Shown one piece after another: positions 1 through 5,932 of a stretch of DNA of 6,057 nucleotides. The position numbers and the translations under genes are program-made. This DNA is from Pseudomonadota bacterium (lineage in GTDB: Bacteria > Bdellovibrionota > Bdellovibrionia > Bdellovibrionales > JAEYZS01). Each line of letters begins with the position of its first letter. Within the stretch, counting starts at the first letter, position 1. The notes beneath the pieces are model-generated. The model was not told the origin of the DNA. It searched no databases and was given only the letters and a program-made list of their open reading frames with translations. The stretch is from contig JAEYZS010000051.1 of the NCBI GenBank assembly GCA_023427925.1, positions 1 through 6,057 of the forward strand. Reading direction: 5' to 3'.

Positions 1-104
1 CGGGAAGGGCTACCGGCGTTCATCTGCATTTTGAATTAAGAATTGCAGAAGTCGCCGTCAATCCTTATTCCTACTTTCCCACTCCCCGGCTATCAAGCAA
101 ATAA
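1..104 (+). CDS. M23 (LytM-type) metallopeptidase, C-terminal fragment
   Basis: This is the 3' end of a gene that begins outside the window. The frame starting at base 3 reads 33 codons to a TAA at 102-104. The fragment contains GRATGVHLHFELR followed by VNPYSYFP. This matches the last conserved block of family M23 peptidases, where the HxH pair (here HLH) supplies a zinc ligand and the catalytic histidine, and an 'NP.xY' segment follows. Family members cut peptide cross-links in peptidoglycan, usually in the periplasm or at the cell surface; some are inactive activators of amidases. The HLH here is intact, which favours an active enzyme, but the other zinc ligands lie upstream and cannot be seen. 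About 60 bp separate it from the next gene on the same strand. The family call is strong; substrate, N-terminal domains and symbol cannot be determined. Confidence 0.8.
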   Translation, partial: GRATGVHLHFELRIAEVAVNPYSYFPTPRLSSK

Positions 105-127
105 CCCCGACCCCGAATCTTTAGACC

Positions 128-156
128 TTGATCCTTAAATTGTTCCTCAATAGAAT
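128..156 (+). promoter_or_regulatory. Candidate sigma-70-type promoter of the outer-membrane protein gene
   Basis: TTGATC at 128-133 and TAGAAT at 151-156 are separated by exactly 17 bp. They match the -35 consensus at 4 of 6 bases and the -10 consensus at 5 of 6. The -10 hexamer ends 7 bases before the ATG at 164, so transcription would begin at or next to the start codon and leave almost no 5' leader. This fits the absence of a Shine-Dalgarno sequence ahead of that ATG. It is seen by eye only; sigma-factor preference in this organism is not known. Confidence 0.4.
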
Positions 157-163
157 ATTCTTC

Positions 164-949
164 ATGAGAATGATTATTTGGATATTACTTGTAACCCCCT
201 CCCTCTTTGCTCAGATAGAAACGAGCGAGCAAAACTTTTTAGAATCCAAAGCTATTTTAAGAGAAATTCAAAAAGAAAATTCTCTCCAGCGCGGTAACGT
301 CGATATTCGAATGGGATTATTGCAGATTTCTACCAACAAGCCCGCTGACCCCTTAAAACTCAACTCTCGAAACGAAATGCCATTCCTGGAGTTTTCCTAT
401 GATGGAACTCTAGTTAAGCGATGGGGAATTTCAGCAAGCCTCCAGCATGCGCAAAACACTTTAGGAAACGGAACTTACAACACGACTTCGGCTTATCAGC
501 AGACCTACCAATTGGGATTTAATTACAAGCGTGTTCTCGATGAGACAATGAGTAAGAACTATATTTTACTCAAGGCTCAGTACTATGGAATGTCGAATAA
601 CTTTGTACTCGGTAATCCACAAGATTTCTATATCAAGTCAGAGTCTGGAATTTTGCTTGGTATTGAGCGAAGCCTCCCCGTGACAGAACTTTTTGATATA
701 CGAGGAGGTTTTGATTTTGTCTATATCACGGCCGTGGATACAGAAAGCACATTGGAATATCGAAACAAAGGCCATGGATTACAGCTCCGAGCTGAGGCAT
801 TTTATAACCGTTCTAAAGCCAGCAGATTTGGGTTGGGTTACAACATCAGCGCGTTTTTTAATAAGTTCGAAGACCCTGGGTTTCAAGCCAGAGATCGCCA
901 CACACAGACCTACAAAGCACTGTATTTGAGTTATAATCGATTATTTTAG
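164..949 (+). CDS. Probable outer-membrane beta-barrel protein, secreted via Sec signal peptide
   Basis: The protein has 261 residues from the ATG at 164. I chose this start because MRMIIWILLVTPSLFA is a compact signal peptide with likely cleavage after A16 (LFA|Q). A frame extension to a TTG at 128 would put twelve residues ahead of it and has no ribosome site; the ATG at 170 is an equally possible start. After a polar stretch (about residues 17-60), the protein consists of short segments with alternating hydrophobic and polar residues and many aromatics. Examples lie near 72-79, 87-95, 114-122, 132-141, 161-169, 176-189, 204-214, 221-233 and 249-261. It ends in YLSYNRLF, and a terminal Phe with alternating hydrophobics is the usual beta-signal read by the BAM complex. 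I infer a barrel of roughly 10-12 strands. I do not recognise a named family, so its cargo or function is unknown. There are no cysteines, as is common for such barrels. The neighbouring cell-wall peptidase and secreted hydrolase are also envelope proteins, but no functional link is shown. Confidence 0.7.
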   Translation: MRMIIWILLVTPSLFAQIETSEQNFLESKAILREIQKENSLQRGNVDIRMGLLQISTNKPADPLKLNSRNEMPFLEFSYDGTLVKRWGISASLQHAQNTLGNGTYNTTSAYQQTYQLGFNYKRVLDETMSKNYILLKAQYYGMSNNFVLGNPQDFYIKSESGILLGIERSLPVTELFDIRGGFDFVYITAVDTESTLEYRNKGHGLQLRAEAFYNRSKASRFGLGYNISAFFNKFEDPGFQARDRHTQTYKALYLSYNRLF

Positions 950-996
950 TTGCCCTATACCCACCTTCTTTGCATAAAATATAAGCTCCACGGGGG
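950..996 (+). promoter_or_regulatory. Weak promoter candidate and ribosome site before the choloylglycine hydrolase gene
   Basis: The 53-base gap between the barrel gene and the hydrolase gene holds TTGCCC at 950-955 and TAAAAT at 975-980, with a 19 bp spacer that is longer than ideal. A G-rich run at 992-996 lies 6 bases before the ATG at 1003 and is the likely Shine-Dalgarno sequence. No hairpin terminator is visible between the two genes, so read-through from the upstream gene is equally plausible. Confidence 0.25.
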
Positions 997-1002
997 TTTT
1001 GT

Positions 1003-2070
1003 ATGATGAAAGTATTCTTAGCATTGATATTGTTTTCGACGAGCGCCTTTCCGTGCTCGAGTTTTCAGTTGAGAGATTCTAACTCCTACGTCGGCAAGAG
1101 TTATGATTGGCGCTTTGGTGACGCATTAGTAATTTACAATCCAAGTGCTTTAGAGAAATTCTCTCTTACATTAAAGCCTGAGCAAAAAAAGATCCAGTGG
1201 ACATCGCAGTATTCAAGTTTAACTTTCAATCAATACGGCCTTGATTTCCCGAATGGCGGAATCAACGAAGAAGGCCTCACTGTGGAAATTCTTTGGCTTG
1301 ATGGAAGTGTTTTTCCAGCGCAAGACCATAAGCCAATCCTAAACGAGCTTCAGTGGATTCAATACATTCTTGACACGCAAAAAACAACTCTTGGAGCAAT
1401 TTCAACTCTTGAGAACGTAAGAATCGAACCTGTATATGCAAAAGTTCATTACTTTGTTTGTGATAAATCGAACGACTGCGCGACCCTTGAGTTTGTCAAC
1501 GGTAAGCTTGTAGTCGGTGATTACCAAAAGACGGGTTTTGAAGTGATCACAAATAATACTCTAAAAGATTCTTTAAAATATTTGTCTCAATATAAAAACT
1601 TTGGTGGCAAAAAAGATATCGATTGGAAGAGCGAACACTCTTTAGATCGTTTTACTCGCATAAATGAATTTCTCCGCGTTTACAAACAGCAGACTGATCC
1701 AATCAGCTATGCGTTCAAAACACTCGATAGCGTATGGCAAAAGAAAGATGCCTTAAGCCTTACAAGCCACACTCAATGGCAAATTGTTCATGATAAAGCC
1801 AATCTAGAAACCCATTTTAAAACGTCTTTCGGCAATAAGGAAATGGCTAGTGTTTCCTTGCTGGCCTTCCCTCCTCATTGCAATAACAGATTCTATTTTG
1901 ATCTCGACAATGCAAAACGTGGAAATATTATTTCTAAGTTTAAACCGATTTCATATGAAGTGAACTATAAACACGTCAAAAAAACTTTGTTAAAGGTAAT
2001 GCCACTTGCACCCGAAGATATGGTTCAAAGTATCGCAAAGGCTCCGTTTCACTTTAAATGCTTGCAGTAA
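1003..2070 (+). CDS. Secreted choloylglycine hydrolase / penicillin V acylase family protein (Ntn hydrolase)
   Basis: This 355-residue protein belongs to the linear-amide C-N hydrolase family, which includes bile salt hydrolases, penicillin V acylases and N-acyl homoserine lactone acylases. A hydrophobic leader (residues 1-17, ending SAFP) precedes Cys18, which would become the N-terminal nucleophile after processing. The other active-site blocks are present: D35 in GKSYD, N88 in GGINEEGL, N185 in VITNN, and R216 in SLDRFTR. A block around HTQWQIVHD (256-264) also matches the family. The position usually held by an arginine before the aspartate (GRN.D in bile salt hydrolases) is lysine here (K32). 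Four further cysteines (C153, C159, C293, C353) would suit disulfides in the periplasm. The ATG at 1003 has a G-rich ribosome site 6 bases upstream; the ATG at 1006 is an alternative. Family assignment is firm; the substrate (conjugated bile salt, penicillin V, acyl-homoserine lactone or other amide) cannot be read from sequence. The 3' end overlaps the convergent psd gene by 17 bp. Confidence 0.85.
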   Translation: MMKVFLALILFSTSAFPCSSFQLRDSNSYVGKSYDWRFGDALVIYNPSALEKFSLTLKPEQKKIQWTSQYSSLTFNQYGLDFPNGGINEEGLTVEILWLDGSVFPAQDHKPILNELQWIQYILDTQKTTLGAISTLENVRIEPVYAKVHYFVCDKSNDCATLEFVNGKLVVGDYQKTGFEVITNNTLKDSLKYLSQYKNFGGKKDIDWKSEHSLDRFTRINEFLRVYKQQTDPISYAFKTLDSVWQKKDALSLTSHTQWQIVHDKANLETHFKTSFGNKEMASVSLLAFPPHCNNRFYFDLDNAKRGNIISKFKPISYEVNYKHVKKTLLKVMPLAPEDMVQSIAKAPFHFKCLQ

Positions 2071-2893
2071 TTTTATAAAGCAGACTTTCACCCATACGAA
2101 CTTTCCCAGTGGCAAAACGAGAGCCTTCTGGGAAGAAGCTTTTTTCATAAACCATGACTACTGTCGATCCCATATGGAAAGCTCCAAGATCATCTCCTCG
2201 CAAGACGGTGATGGGCTGCTCGTACGTTTTTTTAATGGGCTTACGATCTAAGAATTTATTAGTGATAACGTCCTTATCAAATGTCAGAGTCATCTTTCCG
2301 ACATTTGTAGCTCCGACCATGACTAGGGAACACACACCTTGATCCGTTTCGATATTCACGACAACTCTTTCATTGATCGCAAAGAGGTTTTTAATATTGC
2401 TAGTGCTCCATTTATTTACCGGCCAAAGCTTGCCTGGAATATAGTGAATGTCTGTGATCTTTCCATCAACTGGAGAATGCACCCTGTGATAGTCTGTAGG
2501 GCAAAGATAATACAAAAAGAAATAACCATTTAAAAGTCTCTCACTCAAAGTATCGTTTTGAAGGAAATCCTTAAGCGAGTAAACCATACCCTTAGCTTGA
2601 ATGAGCGTTTCGCCACCCATCTTTCCATATTGAGTAAGGTCTGAATCTGCAGGGTGGACGACGCCATCGCCAAGGGGTCTAATTCCGACCTTAAGTTTTC
2701 TAGTAAAAAAATCGTCAAGAGTTTTGTACTCATGGACCTCAAGTTCCGCTTCGTAGAGGTCAATTCTATATATTTTGGCAAAATTCCTAATCACTTCGCG
2801 AACGACAAATCCCGGCCACGAAACTTGTGCCAATAAACCAAATAGGTAGCTGATAAGGTTTTTAGGTAAAACGTACAGGATGGAATAAAACAT
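2054..2893 (-). CDS. psd: Phosphatidylserine decarboxylase proenzyme
   Basis: This 279-residue enzyme decarboxylates phosphatidylserine to phosphatidylethanolamine at the inner membrane, the last step of PE synthesis. The proenzyme cuts itself to make a pyruvoyl cofactor. All landmarks are present: N-terminal YVLPK.LIS..FG.LA as in E. coli Psd; TLDDFFTRKLK (58-68) and RPL; D83 in HPADSD; H139 in DYHRVHSPVDG; VGATNVG (193-199); and the cleavage motif MGST with S243. D83, H139 and S243 correspond to the E. coli Asp90-His147-Ser254 triad, with closely similar spacing (56 and 104 residues versus 57 and 107). Cleavage between G242 and S243 would give a beta chain of 242 and an alpha chain of 37 residues. 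MGST is a variant of the common LGST, and PADS replaces the usual PADG. The ATG at 2893-2891 fits the family N-terminus; no good Shine-Dalgarno precedes it. The gene is divergent from the FAD dehydrogenase gene and overlaps the hydrolase gene at its 3' end. Confidence 0.96.
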   Translation of the reverse strand: MFYSILYVLPKNLISYLFGLLAQVSWPGFVVREVIRNFAKIYRIDLYEAELEVHEYKTLDDFFTRKLKVGIRPLGDGVVHPADSDLTQYGKMGGETLIQAKGMVYSLKDFLQNDTLSERLLNGYFFLYYLCPTDYHRVHSPVDGKITDIHYIPGKLWPVNKWSTSNIKNLFAINERVVVNIETDQGVCSLVMVGATNVGKMTLTFDKDVITNKFLDRKPIKKTYEQPITVLRGDDLGAFHMGSTVVMVYEKSFFPEGSRFATGKVRMGESLLYKITASI

Positions 2894-2895
2894 GT

Positions 2896-2924
2896 TTTAA
2901 AATATACCCCAACTGCCATATTAT
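2896..2924 (+). promoter_or_regulatory. Candidate promoter of the FAD-dehydrogenase gene
   Basis: TTTAAA at 2896-2901 (4 of 6 -35 matches) and TATTAT at 2919-2924 (5 of 6 -10 matches) are 17 bp apart. Transcription from here would start near 2931 and give a leader of about 65 bases that carries both hairpins described below. The element overlaps, on the other strand, the candidate psd promoter, so the two could compete for polymerase. The -35 is weak and A+T-rich, so chance matches are likely. Confidence 0.3.
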
Positions 2925-2929
2925 GCGAA
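2901..2929 (-). promoter_or_regulatory. Candidate promoter of psd giving a nearly leaderless transcript
   Basis: Read on the minus strand, TTCGCA (2929-2924; 4 of 6) and TATATT (2906-2901; 5 of 6) are separated by 17 bp. Seven bases lie between the -10 and the psd ATG, the same distance as for the gene at 164. The mRNA would start at about the start codon, which is consistent with the lack of a well-placed Shine-Dalgarno sequence; the nearest G-run is 13 bases or more upstream of the ATG. Confidence 0.4.
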
Positions 2930-2935
2930 GTAAAT

Positions 2936-2956
2936 TTAGGGCGTTATCTGCCCTAA
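2936..2956. repeat. Perfect 7-bp inverted repeat (hairpin or operator) in the divergent gap
   Basis: TTAGGGC at 2936-2942 and GCCCTAA at 2950-2956 are exact reverse complements around a 7-base loop. There is no T-run after the stem, so it does not look like an intrinsic terminator in either direction. It lies just downstream of the inferred start of the FAD-gene transcript, where it could form a 5' stem-loop in the RNA. It could instead be a dyad operator in DNA. Confidence 0.6.
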
Positions 2957-2965
2957 GCTTAATTT

Positions 2966-2982
2966 GCTCATTAACTTTGAGC
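2966..2982. repeat. Second small inverted repeat before the FAD-dehydrogenase start
   Basis: GCTCA at 2966-2970 and TGAGC at 2978-2982 pair perfectly around a 7-base loop. The stem ends 3 bases before the ribosome site of the following gene (AGGCGGA, 2986-2992). A 5-bp stem is short and may arise by chance, but it has the same loop length as the hairpin just upstream. Confidence 0.4.
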
Positions 2983-2995
2983 CATAGGCGGAAAT

Positions 2996-4525
2996 ATGAA
3001 ACTATTAAAAGACTTAAAAGTCCCTCTCGATGCTGATATTTCAGACATAATCAAAAAACAAATCCCAACCTTTTCATCATTTAGAGTTATCAAAAAATCA
3101 GTCGACGCAAGAAAACGTCACGCCATACATGAGGTCTATACCGTTGAAGTCTATATGCCAGGTGAAACGCCTCAGGATCATGACTTCCCTGTCTCTAGAA
3201 TTAATTTCAAGGGAAATAAGCCTATAATCATTGGTGGCGGCCCCGCTGGCCTTTTCTGCGCCCTAAGACTTATTGAAAGAGGAATCCCTTGCATCGTTAT
3301 CGAAAGAGGCTCACCGACTGAAAAAAGAATTTTTAAGATTAATCGATTCTGGAGATACGGCGAATTTGATCCCGAGGACAATGTTTGTTTTGGCGAAGGT
3401 GGAGCAGGCTTTTTTAGTGACGGAAAATTGATCACAAGAATTAAATCGGATTATATCCCCTATGTGATGCATCGACTTGTAAAGTTTGGAGCACCGGAAG
3501 AAATTCAATATCTCTCTAATCCACACGTGGGTTCCGATAAAATCCGTCGAATAATGCCAAAGATGAGAAAGCATCTCCAAGAAAACGGCTGCGAAATTCT
3601 TTTTAATACAAAAGTCACTGGGCTTATTCATACGAATGACCGCGTTACGGGTGTTAAAATCTCCGACGGAACAGAATACCACTCAGACCACGTGGTCCTT
3701 GCTACGGGTCACTCTGCGAGCGATATGCTCGAGCATCTAAATGAAATTGGAGTAAAGCTTGAGGGTAAGTCCTTTGCCATGGGCTTGCGCGTGGAACATC
3801 CCCAAAAGTTCGTTAACGAAGTTCAATATAGGACGTTTGCCGAACATCCTAAATTAAAATCTGCAAATTATAAATTAGTCTACAATACGGACGATGGAAT
3901 TGGAGTTTATAGTTTTTGTATGTGTCCAGGTGGGTATGTTTTGTCGAGCGGAACCGAAGCCGACGGCATCGTGTGCAATGGAATGAGTAACTACAACCGA
4001 AATGGTCAATTCGCAAACTCTGCAATTGTTGTCACCATCGATCACAAAAAATTATTTGGCGATGATCTTTTTGGAGGAATGAAGCTCAGAAGATCTCTTG
4101 AGAAAAAATGTTTTGATGAAATCCAAAAGCAAGGCGGAACTAAGGAAATCCCTGTTCAAACAACCATGGATTTCATGAAAGGACAAAAGGGAAAAGCTCT
4201 TCTCACATCATCACCTTCTGGTGTTTTGCCCGTCAATTTTCATGAGATTTTGCCAGAGTATATGATTGAACCACTCAAAGAAGGACTAAAGAATTTTGAT
4301 TCAAAAATGCCCGGATTTATTTCTCAGGAATCTCAACTGCATGGAATTGAATCCAGAACTTCTTGCCCATTGCGCGTTCCAAGAGATAAAGAAACCTATG
4401 TCTCTATCTCTCATAAAGGTCTCTATCCCGCAGGAGAGGGCGCAGGCTACGCAGGCGGAATCACTTCGGCAGCCGTCGATGGAATACGAATCGCCGAGAG
4501 TATCGCTTCAAATTATAAAAGCTAA
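2996..4525 (+). CDS. FAD-dependent dehydrogenase of the COG2509 type
   Basis: This 509-residue protein belongs to a widespread family of FAD/NAD(P)-binding oxidoreductases with no assigned substrate. Residues 1 to about 73 form the extra N-terminal alpha/beta domain typical of the family (MKLLKDLKVPLD..., then VYTVEVYM). The Rossmann motif IIIGGGPAGLF follows (78-87), with E103 at the end of the second beta strand, suited to binding the FAD ribose. Family blocks continue in order: CFGEGGAGFFSDGKL (131-145), VVLATGHSA (233-241), FAMGLRVEHPQ (260-270), YSFCMCPGG (305-313, with C308 and C310), ESRTSCP (452-458) and the C-terminal FAD-binding GLYPAGEGAGYAGGITSA (475-492). GAGFFSDG replaces the more usual GAGTFSDG. 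No signal peptide or membrane segment is seen, so it is probably cytoplasmic. The start is supported by AGGCGGA at 2986-2992. It appears monocistronic, transcribed divergently from psd and converging on scpB. Family membership is firm; the reaction is unknown. Confidence 0.92.
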   Translation: MKLLKDLKVPLDADISDIIKKQIPTFSSFRVIKKSVDARKRHAIHEVYTVEVYMPGETPQDHDFPVSRINFKGNKPIIIGGGPAGLFCALRLIERGIPCIVIERGSPTEKRIFKINRFWRYGEFDPEDNVCFGEGGAGFFSDGKLITRIKSDYIPYVMHRLVKFGAPEEIQYLSNPHVGSDKIRRIMPKMRKHLQENGCEILFNTKVTGLIHTNDRVTGVKISDGTEYHSDHVVLATGHSASDMLEHLNEIGVKLEGKSFAMGLRVEHPQKFVNEVQYRTFAEHPKLKSANYKLVYNTDDGIGVYSFCMCPGGYVLSSGTEADGIVCNGMSNYNRNGQFANSAIVVTIDHKKLFGDDLFGGMKLRRSLEKKCFDEIQKQGGTKEIPVQTTMDFMKGQKGKALLTSSPSGVLPVNFHEILPEYMIEPLKEGLKNFDSKMPGFISQESQLHGIESRTSCPLRVPRDKETYVSISHKGLYPAGEGAGYAGGITSAAVDGIRIAESIASNYKS

Positions 4526-4594
4526 AAGGCATTCTTGAAGATCAATTTCTAGCTTAAGAGGTTCGCTCCGAAATCGACCGGTTAAAAATTTCGA
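4526..4594. other. Convergent intergenic gap without a clear terminator
   Basis: This 69-bp gap lies between the 3' ends of the FAD-dehydrogenase gene and scpB. The best dyad is CGAAAT (4569-4574) with ATTTCG (4588-4593), a 6-bp A+T-rich stem around 13 bases that include the palindrome ACCGGT (4577-4582). Another is AAGCTA (4519-4524) with TAGCTT (4550-4555). Neither has a strong G+C stem plus T-run, so no intrinsic terminator is called for either gene. Confidence 0.4.
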
Positions 4595-5908
4595 TTATGC
4601 GTTGGTTTTTCCGTCGTCTTCTTCATCGAATGCTCTAAAGGCATCGAAAGCAGCATTTGCCAAGCCTGAAACCGTTGGTTTTTCGGTATTCTCTCCAACA
4701 ACTTCTTTTATGGCTTCCATTACTTCTTGAGTGAGTTCTTCTGTTGATGACTCTTCATTCGGAACTTCTGATAGAGCTTCAACTGCTACTTCTGGTGCTG
4801 CTTCTGGTGCTGCTTCTGGTGCTGGGGCTGCGTTTTGTTGAGCTTCTTCAGCAGCTTGCGCTTCTAAAAGCTTATCTTCATAACGCTTAAGCCATTTGAT
4901 CTCGTTATCATCAACAGATTGACCCATAATCATGCGTTCACGAATATCATCAGCCTTATCTTTGTCTCTTTGCTCGCGTTGTCTTTCTTTTTCCTTTTCA
5001 AAATACTCACTCGAAGTTGAGATCTCGCTTAAGCGGTCTGTAATTTTGGAAAACTCTTCTTCAGCCTCCGCATCTCTTGCACCGTAATCGAGTGATAACT
5101 CACCAGTGAGCATATCAAGAGTCTTTTTCTCTTCTTCCTCACCGCCAATTCCTTCAGGAATGAGTTGGTCGATTTCTTCAAGAGAAGGAAGCTCACGAAT
5201 ATTTCTAAGGCCAAAAACTTCTAAGAACTTTTTAGTCGTTTTATAGAGCATTGGTTTGCCAGGAAGATCGGACTTGCCGTCAAATTGCAAAAGTCCTTTG
5301 TCCATAAGAACTCTGATCAAGTGACCTGATTCCACGCCTCGAATGGTGTCAACTTCAGCCTTAATACAAGGTTGTTTGTAGGCAATGATTGCTAAAACTT
5401 CCATGCTTGGACCCGAAATCCGGAACGGACGTTGTTTTACTACGTTCTTTAAAAATTCAGCGTTTTCAATTTTTGTACGAAGTTGGTATCCGCCAGCAAT
5501 TTCTTCGATATAAACACCACGCTCTTGACTTGCAAGATCCGCTGCGTATTCTTCCAGAGCGCGACGAAGTTGCTTTGTCTTGATATTTGTACCTTTAAAG
5601 ACAGCTTTGATTGCATCAAATGTCATAGGCTTAGGAGAAGAGAATAAAATACTTTCAAGCAATGATTTTAGTCTATCGTCTTCAATAAAGACTTCTTGTT
5701 GCTCTTCATCTACTGAAGCAACTAAGCCTTCTTGCTCCATAAGAGAGGTCAATTCTTCTGAAGTTTGATTTTGAGCATACTCAGTTTCTTGAGCTTCCGC
5801 TTCGATTTCGACCGTATCTGAGGCTTCCATCTCAAGAGCTTCGCTCTCAATAGCCTGGCTTTCTAGTTCGTTCATCTCAGTTGAATTGATATCAGTTGGT
5901 TCAGACAT
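4595..5908 (-). CDS. scpB: Segregation and condensation protein B, enlarged with acidic N- and C-terminal extensions
   Basis: ScpB dimers bind the kleisin ScpA and, with SMC, make the bacterial condensin that organises and segregates chromosomes. The conserved tandem winged-helix core spans about residues 76-250 of 437. Landmarks are LKSLLESILFSSPKPM (80-95), SMEVLAIIAYKQP (168-180), EVDTIRGVES (185-194), LPGKPMLYKTTKKFL (215-229) and FGLRNIRELPSLEE (232-245). Typical ScpB proteins are about 180-200 residues, so this one is roughly double. An N-terminal tail (1-75) is very rich in Glu and Ser and lacks predicted structure by eye. After the core come an acidic segment (256-285), a charged, probably helical or coiled-coil stretch (286-355, with EKEKERQREQRDKDKAD), an Ala/Pro/Glu linker (356-380) and an end motif SGLANAAFDAFRAFDEEDD (414-432). 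The ATG at 5908 has GGGGA 9 bases upstream. It follows the probable scpA by 24 bases, so the two are likely cotranscribed. The function of the extensions is unknown. Confidence 0.93.
   Translation of the reverse strand: MSEPTDINSTEMNELESQAIESEALEMEASDTVEIEAEAQETEYAQNQTSEELTSLMEQEGLVASVDEEQQEVFIEDDRLKSLLESILFSSPKPMTFDAIKAVFKGTNIKTKQLRRALEEYAADLASQERGVYIEEIAGGYQLRTKIENAEFLKNVVKQRPFRISGPSMEVLAIIAYKQPCIKAEVDTIRGVESGHLIRVLMDKGLLQFDGKSDLPGKPMLYKTTKKFLEVFGLRNIRELPSLEEIDQLIPEGIGGEEEEKKTLDMLTGELSLDYGARDAEAEEEFSKITDRLSEISTSSEYFEKEKERQREQRDKDKADDIRERMIMGQSVDDNEIKWLKRYEDKLLEAQAAEEAQQNAAPAPEAAPEAAPEVAVEALSEVPNEESSTEELTQEVMEAIKEVVGENTEKPTVSGLANAAFDAFRAFDEEDDGKTNA
4789..4824. repeat. Three perfect 12-bp tandem repeats inside scpB
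   Basis: CTTCTGGTGCTG occurs three times head to tail at 4789-4800, 4801-4812 and 4813-4824. On the coding (minus) strand this reads as in-frame Ala-Ala-Pro-Glu units within the Ala/Pro/Glu linker of ScpB. Because 12 is a multiple of three, gain or loss of a unit would change linker length without a frameshift. Confidence 0.85.
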
Positions 5909-5932
5909 TTATTTATTTCCCCAATCAAAGAC

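Noticed and set aside
128..163. A TTG start at 128 that would lengthen the outer-membrane protein to 273 residues
   Set aside because: It has no ribosome site, lies inside the candidate -35 element, and would put a polar segment ahead of a well-formed signal peptide that starts at the ATG at 164 or 170.
1039..1056. Possible lipoprotein signal (lipobox) at Cys18 of the choloylglycine hydrolase
   Set aside because: The residues before the Cys are A-F-P, and Pro at -1 does not suit a lipobox. The Cys is explained as the N-terminal nucleophile of the Ntn family.
2936..2956. The 7-bp hairpin as a terminator
   Set aside because: No T-run follows in either direction, and it lies between two divergent genes where no transcript is expected to end.
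4296..4538. Several 60-120 codon open frames lying within the coding regions in other frames or on the opposite strand
   Set aside because: They are nested in well-supported genes, lack recognisable domains, and show no ribosome sites or composition that would support translation.
4569..4593. Inverted repeat as an intrinsic terminator shared by the FAD-dehydrogenase gene and scpB
   Set aside because: The stem is only 6 bp and A+T-rich, the loop is 13 bases, and no T-run follows in either direction.
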